The position numbers and the translations under genes were made by a program. DNA of 64,000 nt from a virus. Numbering within the stretch: position 1 is the first letter of the stretch; each line of letters opens with the position of its first letter. Below are positions 22,839 to 33,626 of this stretch, one piece after another. Below the pieces are notes generated by a model that did no database searches, was not told the origin of the DNA, and saw only the letters and a program-made list of their open reading frames with translations. Where the stretch lies: the IMG/VR virus record IMGVR_UViG_3300028734_000023, positions 1-64,000 of that record; one strand, written 5' to 3'.

Positions 22839-23434
22839 TGAGATCTGGAATATATTTAATTAGAAATATAAATAACAATAAATGTTATATTGGAAGTTCT
22901 AATAATTTAGAGTATAGAAAATGTATGCATTTTTCTAAATTAAAACATAATAAACATATAAATCAACATCTTCAAAATTCATATAATAAATATGGAAAAG
23001 AATCTTTTATATTTACTATTATTGAAGAATGTGAATGTATGAAAGAAATTCTATTAGATAGAGAACAATATTATATTAATACAATGAATCCTGAATATAA
23101 TATTTTAAAAATTGCAGGAAGTACATTAGGTTTTAATCATTCTATTGAAACTAAACTTAAAATTAGTAATTCTACAATAGGTATTAAAAAATCTAAAGAA
23201 CATTGTGAAAATATAAAAAATTCTCAAAAAGGTAAAACTTTAACAGATGAACATAAACAAAAATTATCAGAATCTGCAAAAAATAGAACTAAACAAGGAC
23301 ATACTACTAAAATAAATATAGATGGAATTAACTATGATTCTTTAAAAGAAGCATCAGAGTTATTAGGAATAAAATATAACACTCTTCAAAGAAGATTAGT
23401 TAATCCTAATTTTCTAAATTACATTAAATTATAA
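22838..23434 (+). CDS. GIY-YIG homing endonuclease (Seg-like), 198 aa
   Basis: An N-terminal GIY-YIG nuclease domain (SGIYLIRNINNNKCYIGSS, the Tyr pair, Arg near residue 27, Glu near 75) is followed by NUMOD3-like repeats (SKEHCENIKNSQKGKTLTDE) and a C-terminal helix that reads like NUMOD1 (YDSLKEASELLGIKYNTLQ). It is a free-standing mobile endonuclease. No Trp codon. It sits between the chaperonin block and the virion genes. Confidence 0.9.
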   Translation: MRSGIYLIRNINNNKCYIGSSNNLEYRKCMHFSKLKHNKHINQHLQNSYNKYGKESFIFTIIEECECMKEILLDREQYYINTMNPEYNILKIAGSTLGFNHSIETKLKISNSTIGIKKSKEHCENIKNSQKGKTLTDEHKQKLSESAKNRTKQGHTTKINIDGINYDSLKEASELLGIKYNTLQRRLVNPNFLNYIKL

Positions 23435-23450
23435 TCACTAAACAATTAAA

Positions 23451-24638
23451 ATGACCGACGAAAAGAAACAAGAATTATTTCCGTATTTCGCTTACACTTA
23501 TTCTAAACAAATAAATCCAGAGAAATACGGAAATTTATCTTCTGATGAATGACAAACTGTAATACAGGATAGTCCAGAAGATATAGATCAGATTAGCCAG
23601 GCTGCTGGACAACTTGCAGATGAAGATTGAGATGCACTCGATCAACAATACTCTCAAGAACAACCTCAAGAAAATCAAGCGCAATATGCTGCAAAAGGAG
23701 CCAAAATTAAAAAACTAAAATCTATGAAATGTGGATGTGGTTGTAATATGGTTACTGTTAAAGAAGAAGGTGGTAAAATGTCATCTAAATGTGCTTGTAA
23801 ATGTGGAGGTAAAATTAAACATCAAAAAGGTGGAAATGTTATACCATTAAAAAATGATGCAACAACTATAGCAAAAAATAAAGAAAGAATTAAATCACGT
23901 CCTGCTATTGCAACTAAAGATAGTACAGATGAATTATCTGAAAATTTAGCACATTTATCAATGGATAGTTATACAAGTTCTGGAGATTTAAAAAATCAAT
24001 ATGATAAAAAATTTGATGCAACTGCTTCTGCTTTAACTCGTCAAAAAAATAAAGGAAAATCTGGCTTTGATGCTAATGGATTTCCTAAAAAACAAAATGG
24101 TGGAATAATAAACAATAAAAAATCAAACAACATGAAAGAAAATTTAGGATCTATTCAAAGTATATTAGATTCATTTAAAAAAGGTGGTAAAATGAAATGC
24201 CAAAATGGTGGAGATCTAAGTCCTAAATCAGCAATAGTTGCTAAGAATGGTTCTAAAGCTCCTAAAAGAATTACAACAGAAAATAAATCTGTTGAAATAG
24301 AAACCGCTAAATGTGGAAAAAAATTAGCTAAGAAACAAGTTGGTGGTAAAGTTAAAGCATCTATTAATACTGCTGCTTCTGCAACTAGTAAATTACCAAA
24401 AATGAATTCTCAAAGTGGAGCTAATTCAAGTACTGTGCCAACAAATCCTGATGGATCTGCAAAAGCTCCAGCAAGAATTAAAAAAGGACAAACTGGAATT
24501 ACAGCACCAGCACCCAAAAAAAATAAATTGCCAATTGTAAATGGTAAAAAAGTTCCTGATGATGGAGCTGACTACTCTGTACAAGGTCCAGCAAATAAAT
24601 CTGAAAAGGTAAAAAAATCTTTTTCTCCTAAAAAATAA
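23451..24638 (+). CDS. Virion-associated Lys/Gly-repeat protein, 395 aa
   Basis: Read across TGA codons near its N-terminus. The N-terminal 75 residues are acidic (ELFPYFAYTYS, SPEDIDQISQAAG), then come Cys clusters (CGCGCNMV, CACKCGGK) and repeats of the type KKGGKMK or KKQNGG spaced along a disordered Lys/Ala/Ser-rich tail. Similar low-complexity KGG proteins stand upstream of the terminase in Crassvirales genomes as far as I recall. Role unknown; DNA packaging or cargo protein is possible. Confidence 0.75.
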
Positions 24639-24643
24639 AAATT

Positions 24644-25219
24644 ATGAAATTTTTTGTATATGATAATGTAAATGGAAATGTATCTCTCGAAGACACAAGT
24701 ATACTTTTAATAAAGGAATTTGAAGCTTTGTTAGAAGATAATAGAAATAAAAGTAGTGCCGACAAAACGGGTAAAAAACGGTTGAGAGCATTTAAAGAAT
24801 TTAAATTTATATATCTGTTCTTTGATTGAGAAAGTCCTTATTTTCAATATACAGAACAAGATAAACATGCAGAGGCTATGAAAGATTCAGGATTGTCAGA
24901 CGAAGAGTTTGACGATCCTAAATTTAGAATGGCGTGTCAAAAATATGATGAAATCCAAAATTCATCATTAGACATAAAATTATTAAAGGCGGCAATGAAT
25001 GCTGTTGATAATCAAATATTTTATTTAAGTAATGTAGATTTACAAGAAAGAGATCCTATTACGGGAAAACCAATCTTTAAAAGTAAAGACTTAATTGCTG
25101 AGATTAAAGGCTGTAAAGATTTAATATCTACTTTACGTGAATTACAAGTTCAAGTTAAGAAAGGATTAGAAATTGAAAGTAACGTAAGAGGTAATACTGA
25201 AATTGGATTATTCGATTAA
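24644..25219 (+). CDS. Hypothetical protein upstream of terminase, 191 aa
   Basis: Read across one TGA (FFDWESPY). Mostly helical. The segment EEFDDPKFRMACQKYDEIQNS and the region ERDPITGKPIFKSKDLIAEI precede a C-terminal helix with LRELQVQVKKGLEIE. Position just before the large terminase would suit a small terminase or a head protein, but no HTH is evident. The following GIY-YIG gene separates it from the terminase. Confidence 0.65.
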
Positions 25220-25221
25220 TT

Positions 25222-26055
25222 ATGAAAGGATTTATATATAAATTAATATCACCAAGTGGTAAATGTTATGTTGGACAAACAGTCAACATGAAAAAAAGAT
25301 TGAGTGAATATAAAACATTTCATAATTGTAAAAATCAGAAAAAACTATTTAATGCTATTAAGAAATATGGTTTTAATAATTTTGAACATAGTATATTAGA
25401 AGTAATAGATTTCGAATTAAAATCAGAATTACAAGATAGATTGAATGAATTAGAAATTGAATATATTTCAAAATATGATTGTGTAAAAACTGGATATAAT
25501 ATATGTAGTGGTGGAAATCAACATAGATTAGGAGTAAAAGAAACTGAAGAACAAATTCAAAAGAAAAAAGATCGTTGAACTGATGATATGAAAAAGAATC
25601 AATCTGAAAAATTTAAAGGAGAATTAAATCCAAGATTTGGAAGTTCTGAAAAAACTTATTCAAAAAAAGTTAATCAATATGATAAAACTGGAAAATATAT
25701 AAAAACTTGAGAAAGTGCTGCAATTATTGAAAGAGAACTAGGTTATAGTGCTAAAAATATAGGTAGTGTTTGTTTAGGAAAGAATTTAACAACATGTGGG
25801 TTTATTTGAAAATTTTATATTGATTCTAAAGATAATATAATTCCAGAAAAAAGCAAAAGAGGAAAACAATCAACTAAAGGAATTCATACTATTTCTATAA
25901 TACAATATTCAAAAGATAATATTTTTATTAAGGAATTTGTTAGTATAACTGATGCAGAAAAAGAATTAAATATAAATCATGCTAATATTTCAGCATGTGC
26001 TAAAGGTAAAAGAAAAACAGCGGGAGGTTTTATATGAAAATACTTGATGGAATAA
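25222..26055 (+). CDS. GIY-YIG homing endonuclease, recoded, overlapping the terminase start
   Basis: 277 aa, read across four TGA codons and with no TGG. The GIY-YIG domain (GFIYKLISPSGKCYVGQTV) is followed by a NUMOD-type tail with three repeats of the form YxKTGKYIKTWESAAxI and FIWKFY. Its last 22 bases overlap the start of the large terminase gene, a typical place for an endonuclease that targets the intact terminase region of related phages. All of its Trp being TGA shows long residence in recoded genomes. Confidence 0.85.
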
Positions 26056-28142
26056 CATGAGATTTTGGTCCAGATGATAAAATTGAATATTTCGATAGTT
26101 ATAAATCTTTCTTTATGACTAAATATCGCCCTATTAATGATGTTGATGCATTAGACTTTAATCCTGATTGATTTAGAGAAGATGCAATTAACAAATTAAA
26201 AACAGGTAGATATAGTCCATCATCTATACCTATGGGTTCTAAAACTCATAGAGATTGATGGAAAGAAAGAATACGTAGATGTAATGAAGGATATGAAGTC
26301 AATGGTTATCGTATAACTGGAGATAATTATTTCTTCATTAATTTTTATAACCTTAAATCTTCTGATTCAGAAACAATTAATCAATCTTATGGATTTCCTG
26401 AGTTTCTTGTTTTTCAATACGAATATTTCCATTACTTGGAAATGTGTGAAAAATTAAAGAAAGATACTTCAGTACTTAAAAGTCGTGGTATCGGATTCTC
26501 GGAAATGGCTTCTAGTTTTATAACTAGACCATATACAACAATTCCTAACTTTCGTTCAGTAGTTTCTACGTTTTCAGAAAAGCATTTGAAACCAACACTT
26601 GATAAGATATGGATTCAAATGGATTGATTAAATGAAAATACAGAAGGAGCTTTCAAAAGGGTTAGAATGGTAGCAAATTCTAAGACTCATAAAAGAGCAT
26701 CTAAGAAAGATAAAGATGGTGGTGAAGCGCCAGACAGTCATAAGTCAGAAGTAGAAGGATTAGTATGTGATGAACCCGATAAGTTAAGGGGTGATAGAAC
26801 ACAAATTCTAATTTACGAAGAAGCAGGAGCAGATCCTGTTTTGATGAAAAAATGAGTTAAAGGTACTGCATTAATAACAGTACTTGGAGGTAAACGCGTT
26901 GGTAGAAAGATTGCATTTGGTACAGGTGGATCATCTAAAGCTAGTTCTATGGAAGGACTTAAAAGAATGACAAATGATCCAACTGCATATAATATTTTAC
27001 CTGTTAAACATAATTATACTAGAGATGGTAGATACATATTAAGTGGATTATTTATTCCAGCTTATAGAGTTGTTTATGATTTAGTTGATAAACGAGGATG
27101 ATGTAATTTAGAAAAAGCTAAAGATTGGTATGAACAAGAAAGAATTAAATTAGTTAATAGTCCAAAGGATTTACTAGAATTTAAGTCAGAGTATTGTTTT
27201 ACTATTGAAGAAGCTCTTATACAACATGCTGATAATTTATTTCCTAGAGAAGAACTTGCAGAACAACTTGCACAAATAGAAATTTACAAATCAACTCCTA
27301 CAATACATTCAGGACATCTTGTATGAAAACGAGATGGAGATGATAGAGCAGATGGGGTTAAATGAAGAGAGGATGCACAAGATGGAAAAATCCAAATTAT
27401 AGAACATCCTTTAATGTCCGAATTAGGGACAGATTATAAAAACTTATACGTAGGTGGAATTGACTCTATTGATATTGGTACTGCTGATTCAGCAAGTGCT
27501 GATGGTAAAGGATCTGAATTTTGTATTGTTATAAAGAAAAGAGTGTTCGGACAATCTGATCCTGTTTATGTAGCAATGTATAAAGACAGACCTAAAGATC
27601 CTAGAGAAGCTTACGATGCAGCAGCAAAACTATTAACTTATTATGGATGTCAAGCTGTATTAGAATCAACAAGAACAGCTATTATTACTTATTTTAGAGA
27701 TAAAAAATATTTACATCTATTAATGAAAAGACCAAGGTCTACAATGCCTGATGTATCTAAAGGTAATAGTCAAATGTATGGAACTCCTGCAACAGTTAAA
27801 GTTATTCTACATTATCGTGAATTAATATATGATTACATTTTGGATTACTCCCGTACAATGGCGTTTAAAGATATGGTTGATCAATTATTAGATTATACGG
27901 ATGAAGGAAAGAAAGACTTTGATATCGTAGCTGCAATGGGAATGTGTGAACTTGGTGATGAAGAAATGTCAGTTAAACGTCCTGAAGCAAAAGAAGTAGA
28001 AGGTAAAGGATTCCAAAACATAGGTTGGTGAACAGATAATAAAGGTTATAAACATCATGGTATAATACCAGCAAAAGACAATAGAGATGGACGAGCTAGA
28101 ATTAGCGCAAGCGATTCGTGATTATATAAAGAGCTGATATAA
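26034..28142 (+). CDS. terL: Terminase large subunit, Crassvirales-like
   Basis: 702 aa, broken into several pieces in the standard code by nine TGA codons. ATPase domain: a deviant Walker A region LKSRGIGFSEMASSF (near residue 147) and Walker B TQILIYEEAG (near 260). Nuclease domain: GGIDSIDIGTADSASADG (first catalytic Asp), and KKDFDIVAAMGMCE near the end. The protein translocates DNA into the prohead and cuts it. It is followed, with overlap, by a 90-aa gene and the portal. The start overlaps the homing endonuclease gene. Confidence 0.9.
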
Positions 28143-28359
28143 AGCTGACTATACAGGATTAATAAGAGTTGATAAACTCAATCCTGGTTATAAGTGTGTT
28201 TTAGGTATTCCAAGTTACATGGTGCAAACCTCATTTGCTATAGACTGTGAAACTGACGAAGAATTCTTAAATTATGTATACACAGAATTAAGAGTTAGAA
28301 ATTATGTTAGACAAGAAGTATATAAAGTATATAGAAACTCTGAAACAAGAGAAGAATAA
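28087..28359 (+). CDS. Hypothetical protein between terminase and portal, 90 aa
   Basis: Starts inside the terminase 3' end in another frame (56-base overlap) and ends 2 bases before the portal gene. It contains one TGA read as Trp (YIKSWYKADYTG). It has an alpha-beta pattern (GYKCVLGIPSYMVQTSFAID). Function unknown; its tight placement argues that it is real. Confidence 0.65.
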
Positions 28360-28361
28360 AA

Positions 28362-30557
28362 ATGGATAAACAAATTGACGATAAAGAAAAAGATATAATG
28401 GATAATATAGATAGAGCTATTAATGAATTGGTTTATGAAAAAACCCAAATCATTAAAGCCTATAACTATTATCATGGTAAAAGAGACCCTGAACAATTCA
28501 GACATTTAGAAGAAAATTATGGGATAGGTACTCCTACATCAATTGAATTTGTACCATTAGTTAGAAAACACGTAGATGTTTTAATTGGTGAATACTTATC
28601 AACGCCAGTTCTTCCTAAAATTTCTTGTAAAGACCATACAACATTATCAAATATTGATAGAGATAAACAATTACACATACATGATAACATTGCTAAAGAA
28701 TTAAATAAGCATTTAAAGAATGCTGTATATAGTTCTACAATAGGATCAGATGCTCCTGATAAACAAATTGAATTAGAACTTCAAGAATTACATGAATCAC
28801 TCGATAGAAATTTTATGTCTAACTATGAAATAGCAGGACAAAATATAGTTGATTGAACAATGCAATCTCGAATAATTGATTTTGAAAATCAAAGAAAAAT
28901 ATTACTAACAGATTTATTAGTTAGTGCGACAGCTTATTATAAAGTATGTCCATCAGTTAGTAAATCAAATGTAAAACTTAGAGTATTAAATCCAATAAAT
29001 ACATTCATTGATAGAAATCCAGAATCACCTTATCTTAAAGATTCGGCACGTTCTGTAATTAGAGATTATTTAACTAAGGATCAAATACTTGCAAAGTATG
29101 GAGATTCATTAAAACCTGATGATTTAGAATCATTAGATACATTACAAGATTTTGCTAATGATGGATCAGCAACAACTTATCTTAGAAGTTATGATTCAGT
29201 TACAGGAAATACAATGTCAGATGGTATACTTGGGGGATTTGAAATAACTCCTCTATTACCTTATGAAAGAAGTACTTCTAAATATTTTAGAACTTTTCCA
29301 GTATATGAAGTTGAATGATTAAAGACTGAAAAAGAAGATGACAAATATATTACTAATCGTTATGAAGGTGTACGTATAGCTACTAATATTTATATTACTA
29401 CAGGTAAATGTGAGGATGTAGTTAGAAGTGTAGATGATAAAACACATTGTACATTAACAGTAAATGGTATGTTCTATTCTGATAGAAATGGCGATCCTTT
29501 CTCTCTAGTATTAAAGACAGCGAATTTGCAAGACAAATATGACTTGATTAATTTTATGAGAGATAACGTAATATCTGAATCAGGTACTGCGGGAGATTTA
29601 ATTGATATAGCTCACTTACCTAAAGTATTAGGTGCAGATTTAGCTGAAAGATTAATGAAATTTAAAGCTTATGGTAAAGCTGGTATGAAATTATACGATT
29701 CTTCACAAGAAGGTCAAATGCTTAATACTGCTATGAATGGATTTGATGATACATTAAAATTTAATACTATACAAGCTTTTGATTTAGCGATTCAAAGAAT
29801 TGAAGATACTTGTTCAATGATTACAGGTGTATTTAAAGAAAAATTAGGTGGAATAGAACAACGAGATGCTGTAACAAATGTTGCAGTAGGTGTAAGAAAT
29901 TCTTCTTATATTACTAAACAATACTATCAAATTATGGACTTAATAACAAGAGAAATCTTAATTGATATTCTTAATCTTGCTAAAATTGTTTATAAGAAAG
30001 GAATGAGTGGGTCACTTATATTAGGTGATAGATTAAATAAAATATTTACAGCATTACCTGAACATTATACAACAACTGATTATGATATTCATATTGGTGA
30101 TAGTTCTGAAATTATGAAAGAACAAGAAACTATCAAACAATTAGGAATGGAATTAGTAAAAGGAGGATTGGTTGATCCAGAAACATTAATTGAAATTATT
30201 ACATCGAAAGGTTTAACTAAAATGAAAGAAGATGTTAAGTTATCATTAGCTAAGAAGAAAAAAGAAAATGATCAACTTGGACAATTACAACAACAATCCG
30301 AACAATTACAACAACAATTAAAACAACTTCAACAAGAAAATTCAAAACTACAAGCTCAGGTTGGTAAAAACAATCAAGAGAAAATGGAGATGGATAGAGA
30401 AAGATTATCATTCGATAAAGAACTTGGATGGTATGAAGCTAAAAATTTATCAGAATATAATGCTGCTAAATTGGAAGACGATAAAACAAGAATCAAACTT
30501 GAAGGAGCACAATTATTAGATGCTAATCATCGTAATGATGAAGTTAGAAACAGCTAA
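28362..30557 (+). CDS. Portal protein, Crassvirales-like
   Basis: 731 aa, read across two TGA codons. Portal-type features: an N-terminal helical clip region (INELVYEKTQIIKAYNYYHGK), IEFVPLVRKHVDVLIGEYL, a central domain with PINTFIDRNPES (typical of portals of podo-like phages) and LKFNTIQAFDLAIQRIEDTCSMITG, then a long C-terminal coiled coil rich in Gln (QLQQQSEQLQQQLKQLQQ) that would form the barrel. It forms the dodecameric channel used for packaging and tail attachment. Position directly after the terminase supports the call. Confidence 0.88.
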
Positions 30558-30567
30558 ACTTATTTAT

Positions 30568-30798
30568 ATGTTTAAAGAACTAAAACAAAGATGGACCACA
30601 GAAAGTCCAGCAATATTTAAAAAAATAACTAATATATCTATTATACTCGGAGGTGCAGCCTTCGGTATATTAGTTATGAATGGAGTTATAGATTTACAAC
30701 AATATGGAGTTGCTCCAATTATTTTTAAGGTTTGTGGATACGTGTTAGTAGCATGTGGTGCAATGGGATTAACTTCTAAAATAACTAAACAAGACTAA
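30568..30798 (+). CDS. Small membrane protein, 76 aa
   Basis: I start it at 30568 (MFKELKQRWTTESPAIF), just after the portal stop; earlier ATGs overlap the portal gene. Two hydrophobic helices (residues 21-37 and 48-68) give a holin-like or class II holin topology. Similar two-helix proteins with an SPAIFKKI-type N-terminus occur in Bacteroidota phages near virion genes. Function inferred only from topology. Confidence 0.65.
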   Translation: MFKELKQRWTTESPAIFKKITNISIILGGAAFGILVMNGVIDLQQYGVAPIIFKVCGYVLVACGAMGLTSKITKQD

Positions 30799-30803
30799 TA
30801 ATC

Positions 30804-31415
30804 ATGATTCAAATAAACTTACTAAGAATTTCACCAGATAGTAAATATCTAGAATTTAGTGTAGAGTGTCCAACAAATTATTTATTTAATAAACTATTTA
30901 TTAAGAAATATGATGCTATACCAATAAATAGTACAGATGATCTTTGAAGAGATGTATCACATCTATTACAAAGAACTTCTACAAAAGAAATTATGAGAAT
31001 ATCTACTGAGGCTTTAAGTGGATTTCAAATTGAACCTGGTGTTGATGGTAATTTGGCAAGTACATTATTTTATGTGCAATTTGGAGTAGAGTGAATTGAA
31101 CCTACACCAGGTAATCCAACATTACCAGTACCACTTATACCAGATGTTATTGGAGTAACATCAGATGTAAATAAAGTATATATTCTTTTAAAAGATTACT
31201 TACTTAATTTAGATGCAAGATGTATTACAACAAATGATTATCAAACATTAATCAGAAATTATATGTTCTTATATGCTCATTTAGAAGCCATGAGACTTGA
31301 ACGATTTGATGATGCTGAAATGTTTTATGATATTATAAAGAAACAATTTATCTCTTGATCACCTTGACTAAGAAGTGATAATTCAAGAGTATTGAATGAT
31401 TGTAATTGTAAATAA
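30804..31415 (+). CDS. Virion structural protein candidate, 203 aa
   Basis: Invisible in the standard code (four TGA, no TGG). Starts MIQINLLRISPDSKYLEFSV and has a beta-rich first half and a helical second half (YDIIKKQFISWSPWLRSDN). In Crassvirales-like genomes a protein of this kind follows the portal and precedes tail fibre genes; a connector or tail-attachment role is an inference from position. Confidence 0.6.
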
Positions 31416-31416
31416 A

Positions 31417-32145
31417 ATGGAAGAAGTTAAACAATCAATAGTATCAACTACAGTTAAATATTTGAGAAATCTTGAATATTTAGCTATAGATGATAAAAAA
31501 TTATCAAATGACATAATGGCTTTAATTGTAGTCGATGAAGTATTTGATTGAGCAAGTTGATCAGGAGAACCTTCAACAGTACAAGTAAAACTAAAGAAAT
31601 TTAGAAAAGATATAATTAGAAACAATCCTAAGATTATAGAAGAAATGCAAAGAACTAATGAATTCTATAAAAATGTAAATACACCACAAACTATTTATAC
31701 ATGACAACGTGTATACGATAATGTAGATGTAATTACAGTTGATGATCCTAGTGGTATTATTCCAGAACCTTATACACCTCCATATTTCTGAGGTAAAGTT
31801 GTAAGTAATACTAAACCAAGTAAAAATCAATCATTGATTAATTCTGGAACTATGGTTTATGGAGATCCAAGTGAAGCATTAAACATTCCTTACAACTCTA
31901 ATAATACAGATTATTTATGGTTTGCAATTCCATCAGATATTCAATCTAAAGCAATATGATATGTTGATAATCAAAATAGTGGAGATATAGGTGGAACAAG
32001 AAATCTATTTGATACTGAAACTATAATGACAATTAGAATTCCAGAAACACTATTAGATAAAAGTTATAAAATATATATGACTAATTATTCAACACAAGTA
32101 GCTTCATTATATGTAGCAGAATCACTTGGACAAATACCTGCATAA
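31417..32145 (+). CDS. Virion structural protein candidate, 242 aa
   Basis: Broken by five TGA codons in the standard code, with one TGG. The N-terminal 85 residues are helical (MEEVKQSIVSTTVKYLRNLE). The rest looks beta-rich, with YLWFAIPSDIQSKAIWYVDN and TRNLFDTETIMTIRIPE. That last part resembles C-terminal domains of phage appendage proteins. It follows the 203-aa gene by one base and is read as part of the head-tail operon. Confidence 0.6.
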
Positions 32146-32146
32146 T

Positions 32147-33604
32147 ATGGCAATAGATTTTAATGATAACTTACAAATACGAGCACCAAAATCTATTGAT
32201 GATAGATACGGTCCTTGAGAAACAATTGAAGAGGGGTTAATTAATGTACCTCGTCCATATAGACATGATAAATTAACTTTAAATATTAACGGAGTTGAAT
32301 ATTGATTTAGAAACGGGTTAGAAGATGTTGATTTAATAGTTAAAGAATATGGTAGTGGTGGAGATACAAGTAAATGAGAACAATCTACAATGTTAGTCCA
32401 AGATGTTAAATATGGAAGACTTTATAATTGATATATTGTAATAGATTCTAGAAGTATAGCACCTAGTGGTTGACATATTCCAACTTTATCTGATTTTCAA
32501 ACATTAAGTAATTTTTTAGGTGGAGATGATGTTTCAGGTGGAAAATTAAAAGAAACAGGAAATACTTATTGAGAAAGTCCAAATGTAGATGCTTCTAATA
32601 GTGTTAATTTTAATGCTAGAGGTTCAGGAGTAAGAGATACAGATGGTTCATTTTATTTAATAAATAGACATTTGGGTTTTTGAGCTTATGATGAATATAG
32701 TAATTCAGAAGGTAAACTAATTGATATTAGTAATGATAATGCATATGTTTTATTAAGTGTTCCAAGTATAAAAGAAACTGGAAGATCAATTAGACTTATT
32801 AAAGATAATTCAATTAATGAAGGTAGTATTGTAATTGATGGAATTACTTATCATTCAGTAACTATTGGTAATCAAGTTTGATTACAACAGAATTTAGCTA
32901 CAACCCATTATCAAAATGGTGATTTAATTGGTTCTGATTTTAGTGGTACAGAAGGGGCTGTAGCTGCGTACAATAATGATGAAAATACTGTTTATAATCT
33001 TATAAATGGAGAAGATCCTATTCATATTAAACCAAAAGATAATAAAAGAATTAATGCAGATATTATAGATGGGTTGCCAATAAAAAATCCTGTAATTATT
33101 AACTTTACTGAAGCTGGTGTTTTTGATGTTTTAAATACTTATGACATAATAATAACAAATGGTACAAATATTAACTTATGATTACCAGTAATAAATGATG
33201 TTGTTGACGGAAAACAATTAATATTTAAGAATGAAAATTCTACAAATGTTAGTAATATACTGGTTTTAGATCTTGATGCGCAAATTGAAAATTTAGGACA
33301 TGGAGTACCTTATCAAATTCCACCTAATAGTTCTATAACATTAATAACTAATAGAATTAGTAATAAATGGGATATTATAAGTGAATATATTCCACCTAAA
33401 AATATAATACAAGAAACTCCAACTGGTGCTACAGATTCTGTTAATACTGAATTCGTTTTATCTAAAGAACCAAAAGATATATTTAACTTACAGGTTTACG
33501 AAGATTCGGGTGTATCATACGTTGTTTCTTATTTTGATGCAAATACAATATATTTAATTGATACCCCAGGGTCACATATAACTTGTAGATATATTCCAAA
33601 ATAA
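32147..33604 (+). CDS. Appendage protein with FISUMP domain, 485 aa
   Basis: Nine TGA and one TGG Trp codons. Residues about 85-210 match the Fibrobacter succinogenes major paralogous domain plan (YGRLYNWYIVIDSRSIAPSGW followed by HIPTLSDFQTLSNFLGG and later GNTYWESPN), a domain common in Bacteroidota surface and phage fibre proteins. A second partial copy (HSVTIGNQVWLQQNLATTHY) follows. The C-terminal 150 residues are beta-rich. Probably part of the tail or head fibre that contacts the host surface. Confidence 0.75.
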
Positions 33605-33626
33605 TTATATATTTTAAAATAAATAA

